Shown here one piece after another: positions 53,135 to 62,222 of a stretch of 64,000 bases of DNA. A program made the translations under genes and the position numbers. The notes under the pieces were generated by a model. That model was not told the origin of the DNA. It saw nothing but the letters and a program-made list of their open reading frames with translations, and ran no database searches. Positions within the stretch are counted from its first letter, which is position 1; each line of letters starts with the position of its first letter. This DNA comes from Candidatus Falkowella caecavicola (GTDB lineage Bacteria > Bacillota > Clostridia > Oscillospirales > Ruminococcaceae), in the NCBI GenBank assembly GCA_904420125.1, contig CAJFUK010000008.1, positions 1 to 64,000 on the forward strand, read 5' to 3'.

Positions 53135-53899
53135 ATGCTGCAGATTGATTTGAAGAAAAAAACAGCGCTGGTGACCGGAGCTACCGGCCAGCTGGGACGC
53201 GTCATGGCCCGCACGCTGGCAGACTGCGGTGCGGATCTCATTGTACACTATCACAGAAATGAGACGTATGCCCGGCAACTGGCCGCAGAACTGCAGGAAA
53301 AGGGCGTTCGGACCTTCTGCGTGCAGGCGGACGTCACAAATGCGGATGATGTGGCTGCGATGAAAGAAAAAATTCAGAATGAATTTTATATGCCGGATAT
53401 TCTAGTGAATAACGCCGTGATCCAATACCAGTGGAAGCCGGTGTTGGAACAGGATATTGCAGACTATGAAAGCCAGTTTAAAAGCTGCGTACTGCATAAC
53501 GTGCATATGGTGCAGGCTTTTGTTCCTCATATGGCGGAAAGGAACTACGGCCGGGTGATCGCCATCAATACCGAATGCATTATCCAGTGCCATCCCGGGC
53601 AGTCGGCTTATGTGGCGGGTAAACGCGGGCTCGACGGGCTGGTCAAGGTTCTGGCCAAAGAAGTCGGTCCTTCCGGTATTACGGTCAATGAAGTCGCACC
53701 AGGATGGACCGTCAGCGAACAGGACCGCCAGCGGAATACAGAGGCCGTCCCAAGTTACGACGCGCATGTCCCGCTGCGCCGCCGCGGGACCGATCAGGAG
53801 GTCGCCAATGTCGTCGCTTTCCTGGCGTCAGATTTGGCGGGATTTATTACGGGCGCGTATATCCCCTGTTCGGGCGGAAACGCGATGCCCAATATTTAA
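53135..53899 (+). CDS. Short-chain dehydrogenase/reductase
   Basis: 254 residues, classical SDR length. TGATGQLGRVMA is the NAD(P)-binding T-G-x-x-x-G-x-G motif, and LVNNAVIQYQW is the N-N-A motif. The catalytic Tyr and Lys are in SAYVAGKRGLDGL (Y-x-x-x-K), and NEVAPGWTVSE follows. The residue before the Tyr region at the Ser position is in INTECIIQCHPGQ, where the usual Ser is not obvious, so activity may be altered. Substrate unknown; 3-oxoacyl or sugar alcohol-type substrates are typical. AGAAAGGGG precedes ATG. It stands upstream of alr without an obvious terminator. Confidence 0.9.
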   Translation: MLQIDLKKKTALVTGATGQLGRVMARTLADCGADLIVHYHRNETYARQLAAELQEKGVRTFCVQADVTNADDVAAMKEKIQNEFYMPDILVNNAVIQYQWKPVLEQDIADYESQFKSCVLHNVHMVQAFVPHMAERNYGRVIAINTECIIQCHPGQSAYVAGKRGLDGLVKVLAKEVGPSGITVNEVAPGWTVSEQDRQRNTEAVPSYDAHVPLRRRGTDQEVANVVAFLASDLAGFITGAYIPCSGGNAMPNI

Positions 53900-54038
53900 G
53901 AAAAACATATTCTGTGCCTTTTTCGGCATATCATAGGATGTTTGGCGGCTACCGGAAGGAGACCACGGGGTGGAACGGGTGAAGCAGGCCGTCAGCAGAT
54001 TGACAGAGTGATCCGGCACCAGCCTGTTCTGGAGGTTG

Positions 54039-55301
54039 ATGGATCACAGTGCGGGGGGATTTGATTTGCAGGAATGTCATAAAGGGCAGCGGACCTGGGC
54101 GGAGGTCAATCTGGATCATCTGGTACATAATCTGCAGGTGATCCGGAAAATGCTGCCGGAAAAAACACAGGTATTGGCCGTCGTGAAAGCCGATGCATAT
54201 GGACACGGGGACCGGCATGTCGCCGCAGAACTGGAAAAGCAGGGCGTTGGATTTTTTGGAGTTTCCAACCTGGATGAAGCCGTTGCGCTGCGGGCGGCGG
54301 GAATTCGGGGGGAGATCCTCATCTTCGGTTACACGCCGGCTGCGTCCTGCCGGGTCCTGGCGGATCAGCGGATCACCCAGGCAGTTTATTCGCTTTCCTA
54401 TGCCCGCGCGCTGAGCCGGGAGGCTGCGCTGGCGGGCTGCCGGGTACAGGTCCACAACAAGCTGGACACCGGAATGGGCAGAATCGGGTTTGCCTGTGCA
54501 GGGGGAACGGCCTGTATCGAGGAACTGCGGACGGTCTATCAGCTGCCGGGCCTCCAGGTGACAGGAACTTTTACCCATTTATCCCACTCTGACAGCAGGG
54601 ATGACGATGCCCAGGCATTTACCCAACAGCAGCGGGCGTTATTTATGGCGGCTGTCGCCGCACTGCAGAAAGAGGGGCTTGATACCGGGGTTTTACATAT
54701 CCAGAACTCGGCCGGGATTCTTTTGCATCCGGACTGGAATTATGACATGGCCCGTGCGGGCATTATTCTCTATGGGCAGAATCCGGCGCCGGAGTGCGCA
54801 GGGATGGCAGACCTGCGGCCTGTGTTGGAATTAAAGTCCTGTGTTTCCATGGTGAAAACCGTGGCGGAGGGAACGCCGATCAGTTATGGACGGACCACGG
54901 TGACTACACGTGAGACACGGGTTGCGACCATCCCTGTGGGCTATGCGGACGGATATCCCCGGATCCTTTCCCGGCGGGCGTCGGTGCTGATCAGCGGCCG
55001 GCGCGCACCAATTTTGGGTAATATCTGCATGGACCAGATGATGGTGGATGTTACGGATATCCCCGGCGTCCAGGAAGGGGATCTGGTGACGCTTTTTGGA
55101 ACGGATGGTCCCGAGACCATCACCCTGGATGAGCTGGCGGAACTGGCCGGAACCATCAGCTATGAACTGACCTGCATGCTCAGCCTGCGGGTTCCCCGCG
55201 TTTATATCCGGAACGGACAGGTGGTGGGGCAGGTGCAATATAACAATCCGCAGGCGCTGTTGGCCAGTGAAGTGACGGATGGCTCCCGGTTGCGGCGGTG
55301 A
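54039..55301 (+). CDS. alr: Alanine racemase
   Basis: 420 residues. The PLP-binding lysine is K50 in VLAVVKADAYGHG. The second catalytic residue, Tyr, is in GTPISYGRTTVT, and RVATIPVGYADGYPR and GNICMDQMMVDVT complete the family pattern. It interconverts L- and D-alanine for cell-wall synthesis. The start ATG 54039 lies only three bases after GGAGG; a TTG at 54066 after GGGGGGA is an alternative that would remove nine residues and match the usual N-terminus as well. About 20 residues longer than typical at the ends. Confidence 0.95.
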   Translation: MDHSAGGFDLQECHKGQRTWAEVNLDHLVHNLQVIRKMLPEKTQVLAVVKADAYGHGDRHVAAELEKQGVGFFGVSNLDEAVALRAAGIRGEILIFGYTPAASCRVLADQRITQAVYSLSYARALSREAALAGCRVQVHNKLDTGMGRIGFACAGGTACIEELRTVYQLPGLQVTGTFTHLSHSDSRDDDAQAFTQQQRALFMAAVAALQKEGLDTGVLHIQNSAGILLHPDWNYDMARAGIILYGQNPAPECAGMADLRPVLELKSCVSMVKTVAEGTPISYGRTTVTTRETRVATIPVGYADGYPRILSRRASVLISGRRAPILGNICMDQMMVDVTDIPGVQEGDLVTLFGTDGPETITLDELAELAGTISYELTCMLSLRVPRVYIRNGQVVGQVQYNNPQALLASEVTDGSRLRR

Positions 55302-55560
55302 CAGGGGATTTATCTGCTTACAGGTACGTGGATGACCGGCCCGCCGGCAGCGGGCTGGCTCATGATGTTGTGAGTGCCGGTGGATCAACTGGCTCAACAT
55401 GGATGCCGGACAGAGCCGGCGGCTGTCCTCACTCAAACGGGCGGGGTCTGCCGGGAGATATTTTACCCGTCTTTTCCTGAACGGACGGGATGATTCGGCG
55501 CTGGCTGTACCTCCGGATAACCAAATTTGGACGCAAATCATAAAAAGTCTGAAAAAGAAC
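55302..55560. other. Spacer without a recognisable gene
   Basis: GC-rich spacer with short inverted repeats (GCCGG/CCGGC types). No gene or terminator is convincing. Confidence 0.35.
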
Positions 55561-55589
55561 TTGACTTTATCAAAGACGTATGGTATACT
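55561..55589 (+). promoter_or_regulatory. SigA promoter of tRNA-Arg
   Basis: TTGACT (55561-55566), 17-base spacer, TATACT (55584-55589), 34 bases before the tRNA. Confidence 0.8.
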
Positions 55590-55623
55590 TTTTCAAGTGA
55601 TTTAGAGATCATATAGATGATAT

Positions 55624-55697
55624 GCGCCCATAGCTCAGCTGGATAGAGTGTTTGACTACGAATCAAAAGGTCGAGAGTTCGAATCTCCCTGGGCGCA
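55624..55697 (+). tRNA. tRNA-Arg (anticodon ACG)
   Basis: Acceptor arms GCGCCCA/TGGGCGC, D-arm GCTCAGCTGGATAGAGT, anticodon stem-loop TTTGACTACGAATCAAA giving ACG, T-arm GAGAGTTCGAATCTC. CCA is not encoded, unlike both tRNA-Leu genes here. A34 is the substrate of TadA. Confidence 0.97.
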
Positions 55698-55700
55698 CTG

Positions 55701-55734
55701 AAAAAAACCGAACGGATTTCCGTTCGGTTTTTTT
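55701..55734 (+). terminator. Terminator of tRNA-Arg
   Basis: AAAACCGAACGGA/TCCGTTCGGTTTT with a minimal loop, then a T run, three bases after the tRNA. Confidence 0.95.
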
Positions 55735-55915
55735 ATTTCAAGATGTACGTGTTAGAAATATATGGAAAAAAGAGTTTTTTTAACAGATACAAATCAATAG
55801 TCCAGCGGCGACAAACAGCGTTTTGACCGTGCTTTTTCCAAACAAAAACAACAGCCTTTGACAGGATTCTACAGATGGTGTAGTGGTAATATTCAATAAA
55901 TTCCGGGCAAATAGG
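55735..55915. other. AT-rich spacer
   Basis: No gene is supported between the tRNA-Arg terminator and the GH51 promoter. Confidence 0.4.
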
Positions 55916-55944
55916 TTGACGTATATAGATAAAAGTGCTATAAT
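55916..55944 (+). promoter_or_regulatory. SigA promoter of the GH51 gene
   Basis: TTGACG (55916-55921), 17-base spacer, TATAAT (55939-55944); expected start near 55951, leaving a 240-base leader. Confidence 0.8.
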
Positions 55945-55950
55945 ACAGAT

Positions 55951-56191
55951 AATATTTCTAGGGTATATCAAATATGTTAAGCAATTTATACAAATTATCT
56001 CAGGCTCTATAGAGTAATTTACACGAAAACCAAACGTGCAGACAGATTCTTGCAAAAAATGCTTGCATTCTTGTCTGGTTTATGATTAAATCGAAGAGCA
56101 GTGGTCTTGTCATCGGGACAATAGTTTTTTTCTTTTGTCCAAATTACAGACAAAAGAAACTATTTTTTAGAGAAATAAGGAGATCGAGTTC
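55951..56191 (+). promoter_or_regulatory. GH51 leader with hairpin and terminator-like attenuator
   Basis: Hairpin 1 pairs CAGACA/TGTCTG (about 56039-56079) around an inner TGCAA/TTGCA stem. Hairpin 2 pairs AATAGTTT-CTTTTGTC (56120-56139) with GACAAAAG-AAACTATT (56149-56164) and runs into TTTT, like an intrinsic terminator. It stands only about 10 bases before the ribosome binding site AAGGAGAT. It may be an attenuator or sequester a protein-binding site. Confidence 0.5.
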
Positions 56192-58549
56192 ATGTCAAAA
56201 GCGTCTATTCGTATATCGACAGCTAAGAAACTTTGCAAGACATCTGATTCCTTATACGGAATCTTTTTTGAGGATATCAATCATGCGGGAGACGGCGGAC
56301 TCTATGCAGAAATGCTCCAAAACCGTGCATTTGAGGATGGCGTTGTTCCCAAGGATTGTACATATGAAGAAAATACCGGCTGCATTGTTTCCACTACAGG
56401 ATGGCGTTGCAGCTTTCCGTATTACCATGGGGTCGCCGCATGGGAGGTCAGCGAAGGCGCGACAATGGCGCTCAATAGTGAAGACACCCTCAACGTCAAC
56501 CGTCCCCGCAGTTTGGATGTGCAGTTTGAAAAGACGGGCAGCCGCCTTCTAAACCGCGGTTATGCCGGACTACATATTGAACAGGGAAAGACCTATAAAA
56601 CCATTTTATTTATTAAAAATACAGGCAATACACCTGCCAAATTGCAGATCGGATTTGCAGGAAGCAACGGCCAGCAGGCTGTGTGCGGCAGTGTTACAGC
56701 CGACAAAGACAGCTTTGAAAAATTTGAACTGATTCTTGAAGCAACTTTTACAGATATCGATGCGCGTTTTATGGTGCAGGCTGAGGACAGCTGCTCGGTT
56801 CGTCTGGGATATACCTCCCTTATGCCTACCGACACTTTTATGGGCAGAGAAAACGGCGTGCGGAAGGATCTTGCGATGCGTTTAAAAGAGCTTTCCCCCG
56901 CTTTCCTCCGTTTCCCCGGCGGATGTATTGTAGAAGGTTTCAGCCGGGAAACGGCGATGATGTTTAAGAACAGCATCGGTCCGGTCTGGGAACGTCCCGG
57001 CCACTGGTTGCTTTGGGCTTACCGCACCACCAACGGTTTGGGGTATCTGGAATACCTTCAGTTCTGTGAAGATATGGGAATTGATGTGCTGTATGTCTGC
57101 AACTGCGGTATGTCCTGTCAGGCCCGTGGACCTTATTTCTTTGATGAGGAGACCGTGCAGGCATATCTGGAAGATACGCTGCATGCCATTGAATACGCAA
57201 TGGGCGGAACCGATACCGAATACGGTGCGCTGCGTGCGGCACACGGCCATCCGGAACCATTTAAAATCAAGTATCTGGAAATTGGAAACGAGAATTACGG
57301 CACGCCGTATTATGAGCGCTATCGAGTCTTTTATCAGGCACTCAAAGAGAAATATCCGGATATCATCTATATTTCCAACGAGCATACCGAATATCAGAAT
57401 CTGCCGACTGAAATGGTCGATGAGCATTATTATGCAGATTATGATTTCTTTATTTCCAATCACGACCGGTATGACCATATACCGGCAGAACCCAAGATCT
57501 ATGTCGGAGAATATGCGACAACCGTTGGATGCAAAAAGGGAAATATGAAAGCAGCGCTGGCAGAAGCGGCGTTTTTCACCGGGATTGAACGGAATCAGGA
57601 CAGAGTGCTCATGACTTCCTATGCACCGTTATTCCTTCATTCGTCTTATCATGCGTGGGACCCGGACCTGATCGTTTTCAACAATCGTGAGAGTTATGTG
57701 ATTCCTCCTTATCATATGATTCGGATGTTTGCATCCAACCGCGGAGACGCTGTGGTACAGACAGAGGTAGAGACGCCTGTATTCCCGCAGTCAACCTGCG
57801 GCGGCATCGGCTTATGCGCAGGAGAAAAGGGGATTTTCTATAAGGATGTCACGATTAATGGGGCAAAACCGGAGCAAATGACCGATTTTGAGGGAAAAGC
57901 CTACCGGACAGAGGCCGGAGAATATGGCTTTGAAACTGACGGCGGTTGGTGCGTACTGGGCGATAACTCTCTGCGGGATTATACGGCGGAGATTTGGGCA
58001 AAAACAGACAGCCAGGGTAAAATCGTGCTGCGTTTCTGGAACAGGATGGAAAGAATCGATGAGCAAAACCACTATAAATGGGAACTTCAGAATGGCAGAA
58101 GCCAGGTCAGCCATCAGATTAGCTGGTCGGTGGAAACGATTACTTCCGGCGATTGCCCGCAGCTTACGGCGGATACCTACCACAAGCTGACGGTGGAGAC
58201 CAAAGGCAATCATTATAAGCTTTCCGTCAATGGGCAGGTTGTTCATGATGGAGAATTAAAACAGAATCCGGAGATCACAGCCGTTTGTACGCTGGATGAT
58301 CAGGCAAATGAGGCCATTCTGAAAGTTGTCAATGTCACAGACAAAGCTATGGATGTGACGGTGTCTTTTGACCGCGCGATGGGAAAAACAGCCCGCGCGA
58401 CCATCCTGGCGGCTGACAAAGAAGCAGGCAACAGCTTTGAGAACATGGACCATGTCAGTCCGGTAGAAAAGGAGATCGAGTCAGGACAGGAATTTATTTA
58501 TAGGGCAGCTGCCAACTCGATTGCTGTATTACGGGTACCGATGGCTTAA
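56192..58549 (+). CDS. GH51 alpha-L-arabinofuranosidase
   Basis: 785 residues, a long member of GH51. It begins IRISTAKKLCKTSDSLYGIFFEDINHAGDGGLYAEM, the family N-terminus. The acid/base is E367 in YLEIGNENYGTPYYERY and the nucleophile E440 in IYVGEYATT. Residues about 560-720 form an inserted concanavalin-like beta-sandwich (GDNSLRDYTAEIWAKTDSQGKIVLRFWNR), and the C-terminal beta domain ends the protein. No signal peptide is visible, so it may act on imported arabino-oligosaccharides. AAGGAGAT precedes ATG. The preceding leader suggests regulated expression; the sugar-binding lipoprotein follows at 68 bases. Confidence 0.93.
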   Translation: MSKASIRISTAKKLCKTSDSLYGIFFEDINHAGDGGLYAEMLQNRAFEDGVVPKDCTYEENTGCIVSTTGWRCSFPYYHGVAAWEVSEGATMALNSEDTLNVNRPRSLDVQFEKTGSRLLNRGYAGLHIEQGKTYKTILFIKNTGNTPAKLQIGFAGSNGQQAVCGSVTADKDSFEKFELILEATFTDIDARFMVQAEDSCSVRLGYTSLMPTDTFMGRENGVRKDLAMRLKELSPAFLRFPGGCIVEGFSRETAMMFKNSIGPVWERPGHWLLWAYRTTNGLGYLEYLQFCEDMGIDVLYVCNCGMSCQARGPYFFDEETVQAYLEDTLHAIEYAMGGTDTEYGALRAAHGHPEPFKIKYLEIGNENYGTPYYERYRVFYQALKEKYPDIIYISNEHTEYQNLPTEMVDEHYYADYDFFISNHDRYDHIPAEPKIYVGEYATTVGCKKGNMKAALAEAAFFTGIERNQDRVLMTSYAPLFLHSSYHAWDPDLIVFNNRESYVIPPYHMIRMFASNRGDAVVQTEVETPVFPQSTCGGIGLCAGEKGIFYKDVTINGAKPEQMTDFEGKAYRTEAGEYGFETDGGWCVLGDNSLRDYTAEIWAKTDSQGKIVLRFWNRMERIDEQNHYKWELQNGRSQVSHQISWSVETITSGDCPQLTADTYHKLTVETKGNHYKLSVNGQVVHDGELKQNPEITAVCTLDDQANEAILKVVNVTDKAMDVTVSFDRAMGKTARATILAADKEAGNSFENMDHVSPVEKEIESGQEFIYRAAANSIAVLRVPMA

Positions 58550-58617
58550 AATAAGCCGTTCACTGATACCAAAAAGTATAAGCATGAAACTTTAGAACTT
58601 TAGAAAAGAGGGAAAAA

Positions 58618-60024
58618 ATGAGTAAGATCAAAAGAATGTTGGCTGCGTTGCTGGCTGCATCCATGTTGGTGACCGTTTTTGCATCCTGCGGCGACAGCGA
58701 AGAAAGCAGTGGGGAAACTTCCCAAGGTGGGGAGGAAAGCAGCGGCCTGCAGGCTGCGGACGTTGCCTATGGTGACGATATGGATTTATCTGCCATTGCA
58801 GAGCAGTATGATGGAGAAACCATCAGCATCTGGGCCTGGTGGGGCGTAACCACAGACGAACAGAAGAAGATGGATGTGTTTACAGAAAAGACAGGCGTCA
58901 CTTTTGACTGGCAGATCCTTACCTATGAAGAGTATTTTGATCAGGTTGTCACCGCAGTCAGCGGCGGCGGCGGTCCGGATATCGGTTACCTCGGAGAGGC
59001 GCAGATGCCGACCTGGGCTTTGAAAAATATCATTCTGCCGATTTCCGATTATATGGATTTCAATGATCTGCCGTTTGAGCTTTCTCCATCTGGCACGGAG
59101 GCTTACAGCTTTAATGGAAAAACATACTGCCTGGTGGATGGCAATGGACAGACCCATAAAATGTTCTACCGCAAAAGCGCATTCCGGAACATGGGTGTAG
59201 AAGATCCGCTGGATGTGTTTAACCGCGGTGAGTGGACCTGGAATAAATTTGTAGAAATGGGCCGTGAAATTACTTATGACAGCGACGGGGACGGCGCTGT
59301 GGATAAATACGCATACTGGGCTTGGCCGCGCTTCCAGTGGTTCAGCTCCAACGGTACCAGCACCATTGGTTTTGATGAAAGCGGTATGCCGTATTTCGCG
59401 ATGGGCGAACCAGCTGCCATGGAATCCATGCAGTTTATCCGTGACCTGACCGACACCGGTGCTTATAAAATTCAGGCTCCGTGGATGATGGACCATGACC
59501 CGCAGCAAGACCTGATTGCCGGCAGAACTGCGATGGATTACTCGGGCGACTGGTCTCTGGGCGATCTGGAAAACGAGGGGTATCGTTCCCAGATTGGCGA
59601 AGATCTTGGATTTGTGCCCTGCCCGGTTGGTCCGAGCTATACCGGTGAAGCGATGATGGCGGACTACGGTTCCGAGTCAGGTGAATTCATGGGCGCGGGT
59701 AGCAGTCATCCGGAACTGGTAGCCATCTGGCTGCAGTTTAAGAGATTGCCTTTGAATGCAGAAACAGAAGCTGAAGATCAGGCGAAAGCCGCAGAGCTTG
59801 AACTCTATAAATATGGTGACGAGGCTGGTATTGAGCTTTCTCATGAAATGGCCAAACATGGTGTTTATGACCTGGCACTCGGCTATGGCAAACTGGGTAC
59901 CATCGTAGATAATATCTTGAATGATACTGCTTCTACTCCGGCGCAGGCACTCGAAGCAAACCGGGCTGCAGCAGAAAACCAGATTAACAAAACGATGGAA
60001 GATGCCGCAAGCGTACAACAATAA
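58618..60024 (+). CDS. ABC transporter sugar-binding lipoprotein
   Basis: 468 residues. Lipoprotein signal: LLAASMLVTVFASCGD with lipid-modified Cys at about residue 23. A Ser/Glu/Gly-rich linker follows, then an extracellular solute-binding domain of family 1 (TISIWAWWGVTTDEQKKMDVFTEKTGVTFDW, MPTWALKNIILPISDYMDF, WNKFVEMGREITYDSDGDG with a possible Ca-binding loop). It should deliver oligosaccharides to an ABC importer. No permease genes follow: a terminator ends the unit 25 bases after the stop codon, so the membrane partners are elsewhere. Its link to GH51 suggests arabinosides. Confidence 0.9.
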   Translation: MSKIKRMLAALLAASMLVTVFASCGDSEESSGETSQGGEESSGLQAADVAYGDDMDLSAIAEQYDGETISIWAWWGVTTDEQKKMDVFTEKTGVTFDWQILTYEEYFDQVVTAVSGGGGPDIGYLGEAQMPTWALKNIILPISDYMDFNDLPFELSPSGTEAYSFNGKTYCLVDGNGQTHKMFYRKSAFRNMGVEDPLDVFNRGEWTWNKFVEMGREITYDSDGDGAVDKYAYWAWPRFQWFSSNGTSTIGFDESGMPYFAMGEPAAMESMQFIRDLTDTGAYKIQAPWMMDHDPQQDLIAGRTAMDYSGDWSLGDLENEGYRSQIGEDLGFVPCPVGPSYTGEAMMADYGSESGEFMGAGSSHPELVAIWLQFKRLPLNAETEAEDQAKAAELELYKYGDEAGIELSHEMAKHGVYDLALGYGKLGTIVDNILNDTASTPAQALEANRAAAENQINKTMEDAASVQQ

Positions 60025-60048
60025 GCAGTTGTCATAACGGCTGAAAAT

Positions 60049-60092
60049 TATAAAGAGAAAGATTCGGCTAACGCCGGATCTTTCTCTTTATA
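60049..60092 (+). terminator. Terminator of the GH51/lipoprotein unit
   Basis: TATAAAGAGAAAGAT-CGGC/GCCG-ATCTTTCTCTTTATA, a nearly perfect 19-bp stem. T-rich 3' arm. Confidence 0.88.
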
Positions 60093-60462
60093 TAGGGCGA
60101 TGATGGCCGGGCTGTTTTCAAAGCATTGTCACAACGAACCGGGAGGCGGCCTGAAAGGGTATATGCTGTAGGGCAGAGATAAACAGATCAGTAAAGAAAA
60201 TTTCTAACAGGGATGGGGCAGACGAGGCGGACTTTTGCTGCGGAGGATTAATACACATCTCATCTGGAAGAAATTTTATTTTACAATTAGAATATAATAT
60301 GAAAAATTATACAATATGGATATAAAAACAGGGGATATCCGGGGTTAGAGAGGGAATGAATTTTCTGTGAGCAGTTTCTGTGAGCGGAAAGGATTCACAA
60401 CGAACAACCGATTTCCAAGATTTTTGGTCAATTCACTTTCATTCAGATACGGAGGGACAGGC
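60093..60462. other. AT-rich spacer before the GNAT gene
   Basis: No gene is supported. AT-rich tracts near 60270-60330 may hold a promoter, but no clear -35/-10 pair was identified. Confidence 0.35.
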
Positions 60463-60972
60463 ATGCTAATCAGGCAAGAGAATGAAAAAGATTTTTCTGC
60501 GGTCTATATAGTTGTACAGAACGCTTTTGCTTCAGCAGCACATAGTGATGGAAATGAACAGGATCTGGTCGTCGCTTTACGAAGCAGTAAGGCGTTTGTT
60601 CCGGAATTATCACTTGTTGCAGAACAGGATGGCCGTATCATCGGGCATATTTTATTTACAAAAGCCAAAGTCGGGTCAGATACGGTGCTGGTATTGGCAC
60701 CCTTATCCGTGCTGCCTGCTTACCAAAAGCAGGGCGTTGGCAGCGCACTGATTCGGGAGGGGCACAGAATCGCTAAGGCGGCGGGGTATGGTTATTCTCT
60801 TGTTCTGGGAAGCGAACACTATTACCCTCGGTTTGGTTATATTCCGGCGGAAGAATGGGGAATTGAAGTGCCGGAGGGGATTCCCGCGGTCAATTTTATG
60901 GCAATCCGGCTGCGTGAGGACGCCAAACCTATCAGGGGATCTGTCACTTATCCGGAAGAATTTGGACTATAG
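60463..60972 (+). CDS. GNAT-family N-acetyltransferase
   Basis: 169 residues from ATG 60463, after GGAGGGACAGG; the frame is open further upstream without a ribosome binding site. Motif A is LAPLSVLPAYQKQGVGSALIREG (Q-x-x-G-x-G), and LVLGSEHYYPRFGYIPAEEWGIEVP is the common end of the YhbS/COG3153 type of N-acetyltransferases. The substrate is unknown. Single gene, ending before a very strong terminator. Confidence 0.92.
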   Translation: MLIRQENEKDFSAVYIVVQNAFASAAHSDGNEQDLVVALRSSKAFVPELSLVAEQDGRIIGHILFTKAKVGSDTVLVLAPLSVLPAYQKQGVGSALIREGHRIAKAAGYGYSLVLGSEHYYPRFGYIPAEEWGIEVPEGIPAVNFMAIRLREDAKPIRGSVTYPEEFGL

Positions 60973-61107
60973 AAAACGGCGAGGGTATGGCCAAAATCAA
61001 ATGGCAGTGTTTTACGGCCCGCACCCATCAGGATCACAGGATACCGGGAAAAACTTGGTGGGTACATGGAGCAGATTGGTTTTATGCCCGATAATTTACG
61101 CGTAAAT

Positions 61108-61150
61108 ACAATAGAAAAAAGCCCGTATTATACGGGCTTTTTTCTATTGT
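61108..61150. terminator. Strong bidirectional terminator
   Basis: Perfect 20-bp inverted repeat ACAATAGAAAAAAGCCCGTA and its complement with a three-base loop. It sits immediately before the IS200-like left end. Confidence 0.92.
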
Positions 61151-61875
61151 ATGAGCCACCACGGCTAAGCCTGTGGTGGGAAGGGAAAGGGATAGCGATA
61201 GCGAAGATTATAGAAAAAAGACCTCCTTTGATATAATGAGAGCGGGTAACGCCAACCACACATAAATCAAAGAAGGTCAGTCCAATGGACGAACAAAATT
61301 TAGCACATACCAAATGGAAATGATCATATCACATAGTGATCGTGTCGAAGTACCGGCGTAAAGTAATATATGCGAAATTGCGTGCGGATACAGGAAAGAT
61401 ACCAGGAAAACTGTGCGAATACAAGAAAGTAGAGATCATAGAAGCAGACGGAATGGCGGATCATATACATATGCCGCTGAGTATACCCCCAAAATGAGCG
61501 TAGGAGAATTTATGGGCTATCTAAAAGGTAAAAGCACGTTCATGATATTTAAGCGACACGCAAATGTGAAGTTACAAGTATGGAAGACGGGTATTCCGGG
61601 CAAAAGGATATTATGTCAGCACGGCAGGCGGAAACAAGAAGGCAATACAGAAGAAACAAGATCAGGAACGGGAAGATCAGATAATGGACCAGTTGCGCTT
61701 CAAGGAGTACGAAGACCCCAAGGAGTACGAAGATCCGTTGAAAGACTTGAAAGAAATGTAAAAAAGAAACGCCATTCTGGGGTTGGCGTTTCTCATTGTG
61801 CGCCTAAAGGCGCTGCCGGTATGATGCCCTTTTAGGGTTTATCATCCAAACCACGTCCTTTGGGCGTAGTTTGGG
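61151..61875 (+). mobile_element. Decayed IS200/IS605-family element (IS200 type)
   Basis: Left end: hairpin CCACCACGG/CCTGTGGTGG (61156-61179). Right end: hairpin CCAAACCACG/CGTAGTTTGG (61846-61874). Between them lies a transposase-like frame with stops and shifts and a further GCGCCTAAAGGCGC hairpin (61799-61812). Subterminal hairpins without terminal inverted repeats are the mark of IS200/IS605 elements. The exact ends are estimated. Confidence 0.8.
61285..61761 (+). pseudogene. tnpA: tnpA pseudogene (Y1 transposase, IS200)
   Basis: From ATG 61285 (MDEQNLAHTKWK) the frame meets a TGA after 12 codons, where relatives have Trp or Asn. It then continues with KYRRKVIYAKLRADTGKI, KVEIIEADGMADHIHMPLSIPP (the H-U-H motif as HIH) and SVGEFMGYLKGKSTFMIFKRHA. 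It shifts frame before RAKGYYVSTAGGNKKAI, whose Tyr would be the catalytic residue. At least one stop and one frameshift make it inactive. Confidence 0.88.
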
Positions 61876-61919
61876 TTGTGAAAACAACCACCGGCTGTGT
61901 GGGTGGAGCGGAAAAAGCT

Positions 61920-62150
61920 TTAGCGATGGGAAGAAATAAAAAACGCCGGTTGGTGAAAAATAGACTGACGGCCTGGCAACTGCTGATGTGTACCCCGTTC
62001 AGCGATTTTTCCATCATCCAAAACTAAAATACAGTCAGCGTTCTGGATGGTGGATAGCCAGTGGGCAATCATCAGAACGGTCTTCCCACGCGCCAGTGTT
62101 TCAAAAGCTTTTTGGATCTGGTACTCATTCTCCGGGTCGGCATCCCCTTT
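61920..62150 (-). pseudogene. Fragment of an ABC exporter ATPase
   Basis: A minus-strand frame encodes [20 protein letters not shown] followed by [20 protein letters not shown] and [14 protein letters not shown]. This is the stretch after Walker B of an ABC exporter ATPase, including the switch His (AH-W-LST where AH-R-LST is usual). Walker A and the signature are missing and the frame degenerates after HQQL. A remnant beside the IS200 copy. Confidence 0.8.
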
Positions 62151-62222
62151 GATTTGAGAATTGCCTTTCTCAGTCATACTCAAACCGTCGTGATATATTG
62201 CTTTGAGGGTATGAGTTGTCAA

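Noticed and set aside
55780-56055. 91-codon minus-strand ORF
   Set aside because: It overlaps the GH51 promoter and leader and has no ribosome binding site.
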